Source: Pseudopedobacter saltans DSM 12145 (lineage in GTDB: Bacteria > Bacteroidota > Bacteroidia > Sphingobacteriales > Sphingobacteriaceae). Taken from it: 64,000 nucleotides of DNA. Below the pieces are notes generated by a model. It was not told the DNA's origin. It saw only the letters and a list, made by a program, of their open reading frames with translations, and ran no database searches. Positions 44,174-53,299 of the stretch are shown one piece after another (within the stretch, counting starts at the first letter, position 1; every line of letters starts with the position of its first letter). A program made the position numbers and the translations under genes. The DNA is taken from NCBI RefSeq assembly GCF_000190735.1, contig NC_015177.1, positions 4,340,001 to 4,404,000 of the forward strand, read 5' to 3'.

Positions 44174-44203
44174 AAAAAATCCCCTATATCAGGGGATTTT
44201 TTA
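44174..44203. terminator. Bidirectional terminator between ferredoxin and ferritin genes
   Basis: Stem AAAAAATCCCC / GGGGATTTTTT with loop TATATCA, T-rich on both strands, between convergent genes. Confidence 0.92.
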
Positions 44204-44205
44204 TT

Positions 44206-44745
44206 TTATTCACCAGCGCTGTCTCCGCTGTATGATATTTTTTGAACATGCTTGTCGATTTCCCAACGGCCTGTTCCTTCTTCTCCAATTAAATCAAATA
44301 ACTCCAGAGCTCTTCTGGCTTTGTATTCTTCTTCTCTTTGTTCTTTAAAGAACCAGTTCAAGAATTCTAAAGTTACATAGTCCTGCTCCTTATGGCATCT
44401 TGCTGCAATGTTTTTGAATGACTGCGTAATAGCGATTTCAGCATCTAACGCATCTTCAAAAACCTCTCTGAATGAAGAGAATTCTATTTTAACATTATTT
44501 GTATCCGGAGATATTGCTGTTCCCCCCATGTCACATACATAGTGGAATATTTTTAGTTGATGTTGTCTTTCTTCATCAGACTGTTTATAGAAATACTCGG
44601 CAGAATTGTCAAATCCGTTTCTATCGCACCATGATGCCATAGATAAATATAATGCAGCTGAATGAGCTTCTTTTTTTATTTGTTGATTGAGTAGATTTTC
44701 GATGTCTGCCGAAATTAAACTCTTGATACGAACTAGATCTTTCAT
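44206..44745 (-). CDS. ftnA: Ferritin
   Basis: Protein of 179 residues of the bacterial non-heme ferritin family. Ferroxidase ligands are visible: Glu26 (KKEAHSA), Glu59 and His62 (DEERQHQ), plus Glu in EIAITQSF and EQREEEYKA. It stores iron. The promoter TATATTTG (44772-44765) and an SD-like GGAG precede it. Confidence 0.94.
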   Translation of the reverse strand: MKDLVRIKSLISADIENLLNQQIKKEAHSAALYLSMASWCDRNGFDNSAEYFYKQSDEERQHQLKIFHYVCDMGGTAISPDTNNVKIEFSSFREVFEDALDAEIAITQSFKNIAARCHKEQDYVTLEFLNWFFKEQREEEYKARRALELFDLIGEEGTGRWEIDKHVQKISYSGDSAGE

Positions 44746-44764
44746 AATAGTGCTCCTTTATACA

Positions 44765-44772
44765 CAAATATA
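44765..44772 (-). promoter_or_regulatory. TAnnTTTG promoter element of ferritin
   Basis: Perfect -7 element TATATTTG on the minus strand, 19 nt upstream of the ferritin ATG. Confidence 0.6.
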
Positions 44773-44832
44773 AGTGTTAGGGCACCAGTTTCCTTAAAAA
44801 GAAAGTAATTTGGAGTTAATCTAAGTATAGTG

Positions 44833-45195
44833 CTAGATAATGATTCTATTTAGCCTGTCAGTAATAATACTGTTCAGCTCGAACATAGCAAAAGTGCCAT
44901 TAAGAAGCTCTCTAAGGTTGATAATTTCGTGGATATCTAAAACAAAACACTCTTCAGCACCACAAAGGAATATGATTTCAATCCCAGGATGGTCTACATC
45001 AGTCATTCTGGCCAAATCGATATTATCGATGACCCTTTTTAGACGCTGAAGACAAGCTAATTTATATTGAGCTTTTCTACCCGAGAAATTTAAATAAATA
45101 CGGTTTTCTTTATCAGACTGGTAAACTGATCCATAAAGTGTTGAGAATACTTCCACTAAATCTGTTGCTGCTAAAGCTAAACTGCTATTTTTCAT
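44833..45195 (-). CDS. Conserved hypothetical protein
   Basis: Cytoplasmic protein of 120 residues: KNRIYLNFSGRKAQYKLACLQRLKRVIDNIDLARM ... GIEIIFLCGAEECFVLDIHEIINLRELLNGTFAMFELNSIITDRL. No known domain recognised. Upstream there is GATGCA-AATA-TGCATC (45200-45215), a perfect palindrome that overlaps the likely -7 region. Confidence 0.65.
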   Translation of the reverse strand: MKNSSLALAATDLVEVFSTLYGSVYQSDKENRIYLNFSGRKAQYKLACLQRLKRVIDNIDLARMTDVDHPGIEIIFLCGAEECFVLDIHEIINLRELLNGTFAMFELNSIITDRLNRIII

Positions 45196-45236
45196 TTCCG
45201 ATGCAAATATGCATCTTGTTTAGAAATAATCCAAAT

Positions 45237-45273
45237 AAAAGGCGCTCTTTTCAAAAATTAAAAAAAGCGCCTT
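45237..45273 (-). terminator. Terminator after the PfkB kinase gene
   Basis: Stem AAAGGCGCT / AGCGCCTTT with an AT-rich loop, directly downstream of the minus-strand gene ending at 45296. Confidence 0.82.
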
Positions 45274-45295
45274 TCAACAAAATACGAATAATGGT

Positions 45296-46213
45296 TTATT
45301 GGATGTTAAAACTGCTTAAGCTTACAAATTGTTGAACTCTTGCTGCAATCTCTTCCTGACTTAAGTTTTTAATTTTTTCTGTGCCGAATTTCTCCACGCA
45401 GAAAGAGGCTAAAGCAGAACCAAAAATAATTGCATTTTTCATGTTATTAAAGTTGATCGTATCCACTTGAGCCAAATAACCTATAAAACCTCCGGCAAAT
45501 GTATCTCCAGCTCCTGTTGGGTCAAAAACGTCTGCTAATGGCAAAGCAGGCGCAGAGAAAACCTTATCTTCATGGAATAGTAAAGCACCATGTTCACCTT
45601 TTTTAATAATAAGGTATTTTGGACCCATTTGAAGGATTTTGTTGGCTGCCTTAACCAAAGAATACTCGCCTGACAATTGGCGGGCTTCAGAATCATTTAT
45701 GGTTAAAACATCCACAAGTTTTATTGTATCTAAAAGATCGTTTAAGGCAATGTCCATCCAGAAGTTCATTGTGTCTAAAACGATGAGTTTAGGACGGTTC
45801 CTTAAACGTTCAATTACTGTTTTTTGAATATTAGGTGTAAGATTGCCCAACATTAAATATTCGCAATCCTGATAAGATTCCGGAATGATGGGATCGAAAT
45901 CAGCCAATACATTTAATTCTGTAACTAAAGTATCTCGGCTGTTCATGTCGTTATGGTATCTTCCGGACCAAAAGAATGATTTTTCTCCGTTTTTTATCTG
46001 TAAACCTTCAACATCAATTCCTCTTTTTTTTAAATCCTCGATATCTTCTTTCGGAAAATCATCACCGACTACAGCAACAATTTTAGCATTTTTATAAAAA
46101 TAGGAAGCTGCTAAAGTAGCGTAAGTTGCTGCACCTCCGACAATTCTATCAGTTTTACCAAAAGGTGTCTCTATGGCGTCGAAAGCAACAGTTCCTATGA
46201 CAACTAAACTCAT
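45296..46213 (-). CDS. PfkB family carbohydrate/nucleoside kinase
   Basis: Protein of 305 residues with the ribokinase-fold signatures GGAATYATLAASYF (first PfkB motif) and DPTGAGDTFAGGFIGYL (second, with the catalytic Asp and anion hole) near residue 240. The substrate cannot be told from the sequence; the lack of transport or catabolic neighbours suggests a housekeeping sugar or nucleoside kinase. Confidence 0.88.
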   Translation of the reverse strand: MSLVVIGTVAFDAIETPFGKTDRIVGGAATYATLAASYFYKNAKIVAVVGDDFPKEDIEDLKKRGIDVEGLQIKNGEKSFFWSGRYHNDMNSRDTLVTELNVLADFDPIIPESYQDCEYLMLGNLTPNIQKTVIERLRNRPKLIVLDTMNFWMDIALNDLLDTIKLVDVLTINDSEARQLSGEYSLVKAANKILQMGPKYLIIKKGEHGALLFHEDKVFSAPALPLADVFDPTGAGDTFAGGFIGYLAQVDTINFNNMKNAIIFGSALASFCVEKFGTEKIKNLSQEEIAARVQQFVSLSSFNIQ

Positions 46214-46320
46214 AATTTTTTATTTGAATTTTTTTTCTGCAAATATTGCATAATTAATTTAAAATCCCGAATATTGCAGTCCCTTAACCAGAGGGACGTT
46301 TTTAAACGTTAGGAATAAAA

Positions 46321-46394
46321 TCCCGAATAGCTCAGCTGGTTAGAGCATCTGACTGTTAATCAGAGGGTCGCTGGTTCGAGCCCAGCTTCGGGAG
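46321..46394 (+). tRNA. tRNA-Asn (anticodon GTT)
   Basis: A 74-nt cloverleaf: acceptor TCCCGAA/TTCGGGA, D-arm AGCTCAGCTGGTTAGAGC, anticodon stem TCTGA/TCAGA with loop CTGTTAA, T-arm GCTGG/CCAGC, discriminator G, no encoded CCA. Confidence 0.98.
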
Positions 46395-46398
46395 CTTC

Positions 46399-46435
46399 AA
46401 AAGCCGATAAGTTTGTTTACTTGTTGGCTTTTTTT
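46399..46435 (+). terminator. Terminator after tRNA-Asn
   Basis: AAAGCCGATAAG / CTTGTTGGCTTT stem with two mismatches followed by TTTTTGTTTTT. Confidence 0.75.
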
Positions 46436-46624
46436 GTTTTTAGGCCTTCCTATTTCTTTTGCAAGTTTATGGTATCGACATCTGGAAATTTTATATTTAT
46501 ATTGTGCTGTTCAATTCTTACTTTTTCACTCAAATAATGAAAAGATTTATTTTTAAAGGCTTTTCAAAAATGCTTCTAATTAGTTTATAGTAGTATATAT
46601 AGCCCGGAAAATTTTGAGGAATAT

Positions 46625-46662
46625 CAAGAAGGGTGATCGTTTTTTCATGATCCCCCTTCTTG
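46625..46662. terminator. Long hairpin in the 395-nt gap after tRNA-Asn
   Basis: CAAGAAGGGTGATC / GATCCCCCTTCTTG, a 14-bp stem with one mismatch, downstream of the minus-strand porP-like gene (ends 46790). It probably ends the surface-protein operon. Elsewhere in 46395-46789 I see no gene apart from the in-frame coding-like stretch after the porP stops (see findings). Confidence 0.65.
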
Positions 46663-46789
46663 CGTTATTAATAAAACCTAAATTTAGTAGCTTTAACCTT
46701 CTTTGTTATTAATAACGATATCCTTTCGCTTCCATATAACCTGGAACGTCTGACAGTTGATTTTGTGCAGCATCTTCTGGATCCCCCTA

Positions 46790-47764
46790 TCAAAAATAGC
46801 ATCCATATTGAGTTCCCTTTTTGTCAGATCCTCCAAAATAAATACCTATTGAAATTTCATGAGTGCCGTTATTAAAATTCCTTAATTTGTTTAACGAGTA
46901 ATCGAAGGAGTAGCCAACCCGAAGTTTTTGTGTAGGGAAAAACTCCAAAAGAGCGCCTGTAGAACTACTTTTAGAAAGACCCTGCTGTAAATGAGGTTTG
47001 TCATAAAGTTTAACCGCTGTTCTGTACATGGCGCCAATCCAGACTTTTTCCTGTAGCAGGATAAAGCCGTTTATGTCCAGATTAGTAGGTCCTCCAAAAT
47101 CATCTTTCAATAAAAACATAGGTTTAAAAATTAAATCATCTGAAAGAGGTAAAATAAGGCCGCCTAAAAAGTATAAATGCGGTTTCAATCCAACATACCA
47201 GTCACTCTTTTTCTTGCCAATAGATAGGTTTGAGATAGCATTGCTTGCCGAAATTCCAGTAAAAAAGTGTTCTGTAGAAAATAAAACACCTAATTTGGCA
47301 TCAGGAAGTATATTAGAATCGTTTGTTATGGGGATAAAAGTGTCTCCATCTTCATTGGGAACGAAGCTGGCACCATTGATTGAAGTTTGAAGTAAACCAA
47401 CATTTAATCCAAATGATAGCCGCGTATTTTGTTCGCCTATTTTAACATGGTATGCATAGCCTCCGTATATGCCCAAACTTTTTTGAACACCAATTTTATC
47501 GCTACTTATCATTAGTGATAGACCCACTTTTTTATTTGCTAGCAATGCATCTGCTGCCAATGAGAATGACTTAGGTGCGCCATCAACACCGTTCCATTGT
47601 TGTCTGTAAGTACTTTGGATATATAAGTTGTTTTTATAACCAGCATAAGCAGGATTTACATGCAGTGTATTAAATACATATTGAGTAAAGTTTGCATCCT
47701 GTTGAGCCATACCTGTCATCGGAAGTATGAGCAAATACCAAATTAATTTTAATCTCTTCATCAC
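46790..47764 (-). CDS. PorP/SprF family T9SS membrane protein (second copy)
   Basis: Protein of 324 residues with a signal peptide (about 1-20, ending GMAQQ) and the family start DANFTQYVFNTLHVNPAYAGYKNNLYIQSTYRQQWNGVDGAPKSFSLAAD, followed by beta strands of an outer-membrane barrel. PorP/SprF proteins help export or anchor T9SS adhesins. It follows the CHU_C-domain protein by 3 nt. The end reads GCYF then TGA TAG. Confidence 0.88.
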   Translation of the reverse strand: MMKRLKLIWYLLILPMTGMAQQDANFTQYVFNTLHVNPAYAGYKNNLYIQSTYRQQWNGVDGAPKSFSLAADALLANKKVGLSLMISSDKIGVQKSLGIYGGYAYHVKIGEQNTRLSFGLNVGLLQTSINGASFVPNEDGDTFIPITNDSNILPDAKLGVLFSTEHFFTGISASNAISNLSIGKKKSDWYVGLKPHLYFLGGLILPLSDDLIFKPMFLLKDDFGGPTNLDINGFILLQEKVWIGAMYRTAVKLYDKPHLQQGLSKSSSTGALLEFFPTQKLRVGYSFDYSLNKLRNFNNGTHEISIGIYFGGSDKKGTQYGCYF

Positions 47765-47767
47765 CTT

Positions 47768-48727
47768 TTATTTTTTCTTATCCCGTATTAATGTGATGTA
47801 TCCTTTAAAAATATCTCGCTTACCGGCTTGATTAATCGTGAGTACATAGAAGTATGTTCCTTCATTAAGCCTTTCGCCTGTCCATTTCCCTGCATATGGT
47901 TTTTGTTCAAAAACATGATTTCCCCATCTATTCAGGATGGTTATTTCATTATCAGGATAGTTCTCTAATCCCGGTATTTCGAAATAGTCATTTTTGCCGT
48001 CGAAATTTGGAGTAAATACATTAGGTATTTTTATACCATAAACGTCTGCTAACGCACTGTCGATATTATCTTTAGGATTCGGATCTGTTTCCATCGATTT
48101 TACGAAAGCCGTATTTTCTATCTTTCCAACAGACTTAATTTTTGCTATAAGTTTCAAATCTAAGGCCTCGTCTTTTTTTAACGTACTGATTTCCCATGTG
48201 GCAGTGTTTGTACTTGTATTATATGAACTTTTTACTCCGCTAATAGCCGGAATCTGAACGAACTCCAATTGAATTGGAAAGGGGTCCTGTACGACTACAT
48301 TATTGGCCATATCAGGACCTTTATTATTTACGGTAAGCGTATAAGTAATTTCATCGTTTAGTTTGATGCTTTGGCTTTCAAGCCTTTTTGAAATATTCAG
48401 ATCAGCTATTTTGTTTAGCTTTGGCTCAACGATTATAATCACCGGGTCCGAGAGGTTAGAAGTACAGCTTGCGGAATTAAAAGCCATTACAGTATAAGAA
48501 CCGGATTGACTGGGTGCATACTGTTCGGAAATAGCATCGGTTATTATACTTCCATCTCTAAACCATTGAAAATATTGTGCATTGCTGGAATTGGCCCTTA
48601 GTGTAATTGTCGTTCCCTCTGCTATTTTAATTGTTTGAACCGGAGTAACTAATTGCGTAAATCCTGTTAGCGGTAAAAGTAACAGGGTAATTATGTATAG
48701 ATATTTTACGCAATTCAAATAAACCAT
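47768..48727 (-). CDS. Secreted protein with Ig-like and DUF11 domains and T9SS type B C-terminal domain
   Basis: Protein of 319 residues: signal peptide (about 1-25), an Ig-like domain (about 30-105; YFQWFRDGS...YTVMAFNSASC), one DUF11 repeat (about 115-225), and a gliding-motility C-terminal domain (CHU_C, about 230-319: IPNVFTPNFDGKNDYFEI...ITILNRWGNHVFE...GEYFY-like GTYFYVLTI...GYITLIRD) that directs type IX secretion. It is the third of three tandem secreted genes (3-12 nt gaps), the only one with a sorting domain. Confidence 0.87.
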   Translation of the reverse strand: MVYLNCVKYLYIITLLLLPLTGFTQLVTPVQTIKIAEGTTITLRANSSNAQYFQWFRDGSIITDAISEQYAPSQSGSYTVMAFNSASCTSNLSDPVIIIVEPKLNKIADLNISKRLESQSIKLNDEITYTLTVNNKGPDMANNVVVQDPFPIQLEFVQIPAISGVKSSYNTSTNTATWEISTLKKDEALDLKLIAKIKSVGKIENTAFVKSMETDPNPKDNIDSALADVYGIKIPNVFTPNFDGKNDYFEIPGLENYPDNEITILNRWGNHVFEQKPYAGKWTGERLNEGTYFYVLTINQAGKRDIFKGYITLIRDKKK

Positions 48728-48730
48728 GGT

Positions 48731-49414
48731 TTACCAGGTATCAGGAACGTTTGAAACAGAAATTGTAGGAGTTGTAGGTTTAGCTAGTATTTCGATAGCT
48801 TTGTCTGCAGTGGTAGAACAATATTTGCCACTATTTATTAAATACCCAACTTTTAATTTGTAGGTATAAGTACCGGCTGATAAAGGTGCAGGTATTGTAT
48901 AAGTACTATTAGTCGCGCCCGAAATGGCTGTTTCTGTACCTGAAGCTACTGTATACCATTGATAGGCTAATGAAATACCAGTCGTTGAAGCTTCCGGATT
49001 GGTGATATTTCCGGTTAACAGTGCCTTTGTTCCTCCCAAATCTTCGATACAAAGACTATTGTTTGCAGCATCAATAGTAGCTATAAGGGGTTTTAATACA
49101 TAGACCGGAATTTCTTGCCATTCAGAAATACAGCCCGTAGTTGTATTCTTTGTCGCGAAATAATAATATCCTGTTCCTTTTTCTGCAAAAGAGGTGTTTG
49201 TGGCACCTACGGATGCTGTTGTAATACCGTCATTAGGAGTAGTGGTCTGTGAAGCACTGTAAGCAATTTCATAAGCTGTTCCAACAGGAGCATTTGGAAC
49301 AGTAATAGTGCCGCCAGAACAAACCAAGATTGTGCCGTTTGCAGTTGGATCTACTGCTGCTTTCACCGTAATTAGGGTTAAGCACAAGGCTAATAGAGAT
49401 AGAATTTTTTTCAT
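48731..49414 (-). CDS. Secreted Ig-like domain protein without sorting domain
   Basis: Protein of 227 residues with a signal peptide (MKKILSLLALCLTLITVKA) and two Ig/PKD-like domains (YYYFATKNTTTGCISEWQEIPVYV; ISLAYQWYTVASGTETAISGATNSTYTIPAPLSAGTYTYKL). It stops abruptly after PTTPTISVSNVPDTW where another Ig domain would be expected. It lacks a CHU_C domain, unlike the next protein. It reads like the middle part of a divided adhesin. Confidence 0.78.
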   Translation of the reverse strand: MKKILSLLALCLTLITVKAAVDPTANGTILVCSGGTITVPNAPVGTAYEIAYSASQTTTPNDGITTASVGATNTSFAEKGTGYYYFATKNTTTGCISEWQEIPVYVLKPLIATIDAANNSLCIEDLGGTKALLTGNITNPEASTTGISLAYQWYTVASGTETAISGATNSTYTIPAPLSAGTYTYKLKVGYLINSGKYCSTTADKAIEILAKPTTPTISVSNVPDTW

Positions 49415-49426
49415 GATTTTTATTAT

Positions 49427-51118
49427 TTAGTTTGTATAATTAGAATTTGTCGTTAATTGTATATTAGGAATAGGAGGCTTTTTGTCTATTTTGATTTGTA
49501 TGTTTTGTGAGGTGCTTTCACAGCCATTATTGTTTTTTACTTTGATACTTCCGGAATAAATTCCAGATGCAATAGCCGTTGTAGTTATATTAATTTCTGG
49601 TGGTGATAGGCTTGCCTCAGAAACGTTTGAGAACCCGGCACTCAATGCGGTATTGTCCCATAGAATAGAATAGGTAGTGGGATTATTTACAACTGCATTG
49701 ATAATAAGTGATGTCGTATTGCTCCCTTCACATATTTCTGGCATAGGTCCCAAAGAAATTTCAGGTAAAGGAGATATAACTACAGGTACCGGCACAACTA
49801 CAGATGCATTACTACAGGTATTTGTTCTGATAGCTCTTACATAATATGTTTTATTAGCATGAAGCACCGGAGTGACAAATGTTGTGCCTGGTGAACTGAC
49901 ATTTACTCTGGTGAGTAAAGTAGCGTCTTCAAACCATTCATATCCGGTGCAATTTTGAGGATTAGCAATAGTTAAAGTAGCCTTATTTCCTGCACAGATA
50001 ATAGGGGGAGTATTCACGTCCACCGTATTAATCAATGCTGTAGGTGGGGCTATTATACGTCTAACTTCATAAACTTTAAGTTTCGATAATAATCCTGCGG
50101 TTGCAAGTCCACCCATACTGAGTTCTATCCTGTCGAAAGCCTGGTCAATAGTTGCGGTAAGCTTATATTTGTCATTTGTTCCGCCCGATAGTAATTGCAG
50201 ATTTAGTAAATTGGAAGAACTACTGACTGTTTTTACTAATGAGGAACCATTGTAGGCATTAATAGTAAAGCCATTAATAAGGTCCAGATCCAGTACACCG
50301 CCATTTTCTTTTTGCAGAATAAGTTCAACCTGATCGCCGCCAATAGATGTTGTTTTGAAAATTGTAGTTAAGTAGACATTGCTTAATACTTGTACGCCAA
50401 GATCCAGAGTAGCAAAGCTAGAGTCATCATTGTCTATTACATTTCTGGGAAAAGTAACGCTTCCCGTAGCGTTGGCTATTCCACCTACCACTGTTCCGGC
50501 TTTAACTCCTGAAAGTACATCTATTGGCGAATTGCAATCAACAGATGGTGCTTGGTCTGTCTCTTCAATGTAAACCTCATGGATATCTGCACTTAATGCT
50601 ACTCCCAAAACAGAACCTAGGTTTATCCAAATCCCCTGATAATTGGTAAAAGGGGTGATTGTAATTTCTACTTCTCCCTTGGCACTTATCAAATTGGCAA
50701 CAGTTGCCAATGTATAAGAAGAGCCGGCTGCTGTAGCTGTCCATGGAGCTATTATCGAAGGTTTATTCAACCCGGTGAAAGGCTGTATTGTCAAGTTATC
50801 AAGTACGCCTAATAATGAAGCAGGTAATCCCATTTTAATGGTTACAGGTGTGTTGGCTGGAATTGTTTTGACATTTCCATTATCTCTAAATTCAACAAAC
50901 TGCTTTGCATTAATTAAGTTTAATGCGCCGATAACGACCGACAGATGAGAATATGTTGATAGATTTGCATCAACAGCATTTTCCTGATTACCTACTGTTC
51001 CAAGTCCGGCTGTTTCCTGCCTGGCCGCATATACCCTTTTCTTCACAAGAGGACATTGCGAAAAAGACGGGTAATGGAATACCAGCAACACTAAAAGTAC
51101 ATAGTGAAGGGGTCTCAT
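49427..51118 (-). CDS. Secreted adhesin-like N-terminal protein (two discoidin-like modules, Ig domains)
   Basis: Protein of 563 residues; start at MRPLHYVL (ATG 51118; the longer frame begins with TTG). Signal peptide to about 20. Two modules (about 25-190 and 195-360) each begin with an NAVDANLSTYSHL / NVIDNDDSSFATL motif, resembling discoidin (F5/8-like) starts, then two Ig-like domains (about 365-455, 460-550). The whole N-terminal 360 residues are paralogous to those of the 1993-residue adhesin. It ends NIQLTTNSNYTN without a sorting domain. Confidence 0.78.
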   Translation of the reverse strand: MRPLHYVLLVLLVFHYPSFSQCPLVKKRVYAARQETAGLGTVGNQENAVDANLSTYSHLSVVIGALNLINAKQFVEFRDNGNVKTIPANTPVTIKMGLPASLLGVLDNLTIQPFTGLNKPSIIAPWTATAAGSSYTLATVANLISAKGEVEITITPFTNYQGIWINLGSVLGVALSADIHEVYIEETDQAPSVDCNSPIDVLSGVKAGTVVGGIANATGSVTFPRNVIDNDDSSFATLDLGVQVLSNVYLTTIFKTTSIGGDQVELILQKENGGVLDLDLINGFTINAYNGSSLVKTVSSSSNLLNLQLLSGGTNDKYKLTATIDQAFDRIELSMGGLATAGLLSKLKVYEVRRIIAPPTALINTVDVNTPPIICAGNKATLTIANPQNCTGYEWFEDATLLTRVNVSSPGTTFVTPVLHANKTYYVRAIRTNTCSNASVVVPVPVVISPLPEISLGPMPEICEGSNTTSLIINAVVNNPTTYSILWDNTALSAGFSNVSEASLSPPEINITTTAIASGIYSGSIKVKNNNGCESTSQNIQIKIDKKPPIPNIQLTTNSNYTN

Positions 51119-51280
51119 ACGCAACAGCTAAAATGGTTTATTAAAAAGTTAGATTGTTTTAAATAACCAGTAGCATACAGAGATAAGCACTACATAGTCC
51201 ATGATAACTACAGCCCATTCTGTATCCCACTGGGTATATCTTGTGACAAATTTCACCAGTCGAAATATTGACACGTTGGT

Positions 51281-53281
51281 TTATTTTTTAATAACCTTGA
51301 ATTCTGTTCGTCTGTTTAACGCCCGTCCCTCAGGATTATCTTTACCATTTATGGTATTTGGAGCTATTGGCATACTTTTACCATAACCTTTTGCTTGTAT
51401 TTTACCAGCGCTTATTCCTTTGGCTATTAAATAGTCAACGCAGGATTGCGCCCTTCTTTGCGACAAGTCTAAATTATAAGCGTCGCTGCCAATTCCATCA
51501 GTATGGGAACTCAGTTCTATCGTGATTTTAGGATTGTCCATCATAATGTCTGCTAAAATATCCAGCGCCTGTGCAGACATAGGAGTAAGCTCTGCCTTAT
51601 TGAACTCATAATAGATATCTTTTAATACTATTGGCTTGTCTATAACCAAAGGAGTTAGGCAAAGATTCGGATTTAATAAAGTATCGGCTTTAGCCAGGTC
51701 TTGTCTGGAAAATCTGATGGTTTTAGAAAAATACCCTTCTTTTTCTACCGTGATTTTTATTGGACGTGGTACGTCTATTTTAAACGAATACATACCATCA
51801 GAAGCTAAGGTTAGTTCTTTGGAAGTGTTGTTTAAAGAATCCGTTAAAATTACTTTGGCTTTTTCGATAGGTTTTCCGCTTTCACAATCCAGTAAAGTTC
51901 CTTTCAGGTTGATGAATTCTCTTTGTACCTGAAATAATTCAAGACAACATACAGATTCCCTGTCCGAACTGATATAGCCTTTATTGCCGTCGGTATCTAT
52001 TGCAGCGAAATAAATATCGTCTTTAGATGAATTAAATGGAAAACCCAGATTCTCTGGAGAAGACCATGAAGAAAAATCACCATTTGCTTCATAAAAATCA
52101 AAACCTCCGAGGCCAACACGCCCATTACTGCTGTAAAGTAAAGTCTTATTTTTTGAGTTGTAATATGGAGCCTGATCATCACCCGCAGAGTTTATTTCTG
52201 TTCCCATGTTGATGGATTGCCCTAAAGTGCCGTCATTTCGTAGTGGAGCAAACCACAGATCATATTTGCCCTGTCCACCTGGTCTGTCAGATGAGAATAA
52301 CAAATACTTTCCATCCGTGGTAACAAAAGGTTGTATAGAATTATAGCCCTTAATGTTTATCTGGATACCAACAGATTCGGGCTGCGACCACTTATCTCCA
52401 ATTTTTTTGGCTGTATAAATATTTTTAGTATTCTCTTTAGCGTCCCATTTTGTAAAGAATGCTCGCGTTCCGTCTGGAGATAAAGCTATTGCTGCATTTT
52501 CTGAGGAACTGAACCCCAGCTCAACTTTATTGATCGTTGTGTTAGCTCCGGATTGGATGTAGGCTCTTTCAATACTATAAATAGCGTTTATATAAGGCGA
52601 CTCTTTTTTCTTTATTTTAGAATTTCCAGATCCCAGAATTTCTGTCTTACCCGAGGTATTAATAGGTCTCGAAGAAGTAAAATACATCATGTTGTTTTGA
52701 ACAAGAGGAGCGTAATTGGACCCTTTTGCATTGACGGGGGCACTTAGTTGTTTAAGTGAAACCAAACGGGGATACCTCATTTCATTAAGGGCAAAATTAC
52801 AGCTTGCAATCTCCTGTTCTGCCTGTTTAACATAAGCTTGTTCGCCTTTATATTTCTTAATGAAGTTTTCGAAAGCATTAATAGCTTCGTCATATTTATT
52901 GTTCGCTCTAAGCGATACAGCATACCAATAAGGACTTAAAGCATATTTTTCATCGCTGAAGTCCTTTGCAATACTATACCACTTTTCGGCGTTTTGGAAA
53001 TCTTTATAAATCCGGTAGCTTTCGGCTAAATTGAATACCATTTGTTCTATATCAGCATTTTGTTTTTTCGATTTAACCTTGTTTTCAGCAATGTAAGGAA
53101 GTGTCAGCCCACTAACAGAATCGTTAGATAAATTGAGTGCTTTCTTGTAATATTCTGAAGCTGCATAGTATTCGTGATTCTGAAAATATACATCCGCTAC
53201 TCTTTTGTAATCCGGTACAAACTGGGCGGAAGCTTTAATTATAATAAAGCTAAATATGATGGTTAATTTTAAATTTTTCAT
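51281..53281 (-). CDS. OmpA family protein with TPR, PD40 propeller and carboxypeptidase-regulatory domains
   Basis: Protein of 666 residues: signal peptide (1-19), TPR-like helices (about 25-170), a WD40-like PD40 beta propeller (about 190-450; ALSPDGTRAFFTKWD, YLLFSSDRPGGQGKYDLWFA), a carboxypeptidase-D regulatory-like sandwich (about 460-540), and a C-terminal OmpA domain (about 560-665: TIELSSHTDGIGSDAYNLDLSQRRAQSCVDYLI) for peptidoglycan binding. This protein type accompanies PorP and T9SS adhesins in Bacteroidota. It is 18 nt behind the first porP. Confidence 0.92.
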   Translation of the reverse strand: MKNLKLTIIFSFIIIKASAQFVPDYKRVADVYFQNHEYYAASEYYKKALNLSNDSVSGLTLPYIAENKVKSKKQNADIEQMVFNLAESYRIYKDFQNAEKWYSIAKDFSDEKYALSPYWYAVSLRANNKYDEAINAFENFIKKYKGEQAYVKQAEQEIASCNFALNEMRYPRLVSLKQLSAPVNAKGSNYAPLVQNNMMYFTSSRPINTSGKTEILGSGNSKIKKKESPYINAIYSIERAYIQSGANTTINKVELGFSSSENAAIALSPDGTRAFFTKWDAKENTKNIYTAKKIGDKWSQPESVGIQINIKGYNSIQPFVTTDGKYLLFSSDRPGGQGKYDLWFAPLRNDGTLGQSINMGTEINSAGDDQAPYYNSKNKTLLYSSNGRVGLGGFDFYEANGDFSSWSSPENLGFPFNSSKDDIYFAAIDTDGNKGYISSDRESVCCLELFQVQREFINLKGTLLDCESGKPIEKAKVILTDSLNNTSKELTLASDGMYSFKIDVPRPIKITVEKEGYFSKTIRFSRQDLAKADTLLNPNLCLTPLVIDKPIVLKDIYYEFNKAELTPMSAQALDILADIMMDNPKITIELSSHTDGIGSDAYNLDLSQRRAQSCVDYLIAKGISAGKIQAKGYGKSMPIAPNTINGKDNPEGRALNRRTEFKVIKK

Positions 53282-53299
53282 GAGAGGGATTTTAGATGA

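Noticed and set aside
45200-45215. Perfect palindrome GATGCA-AATA-TGCATC, and TGCAA-ATA-TTGCA at 46238-46250
   Set aside because: Both overlap the expected -7 region (ATATTTGCA on the minus strand) of the genes that follow; the symmetry is probably a by-product of the promoter motif.
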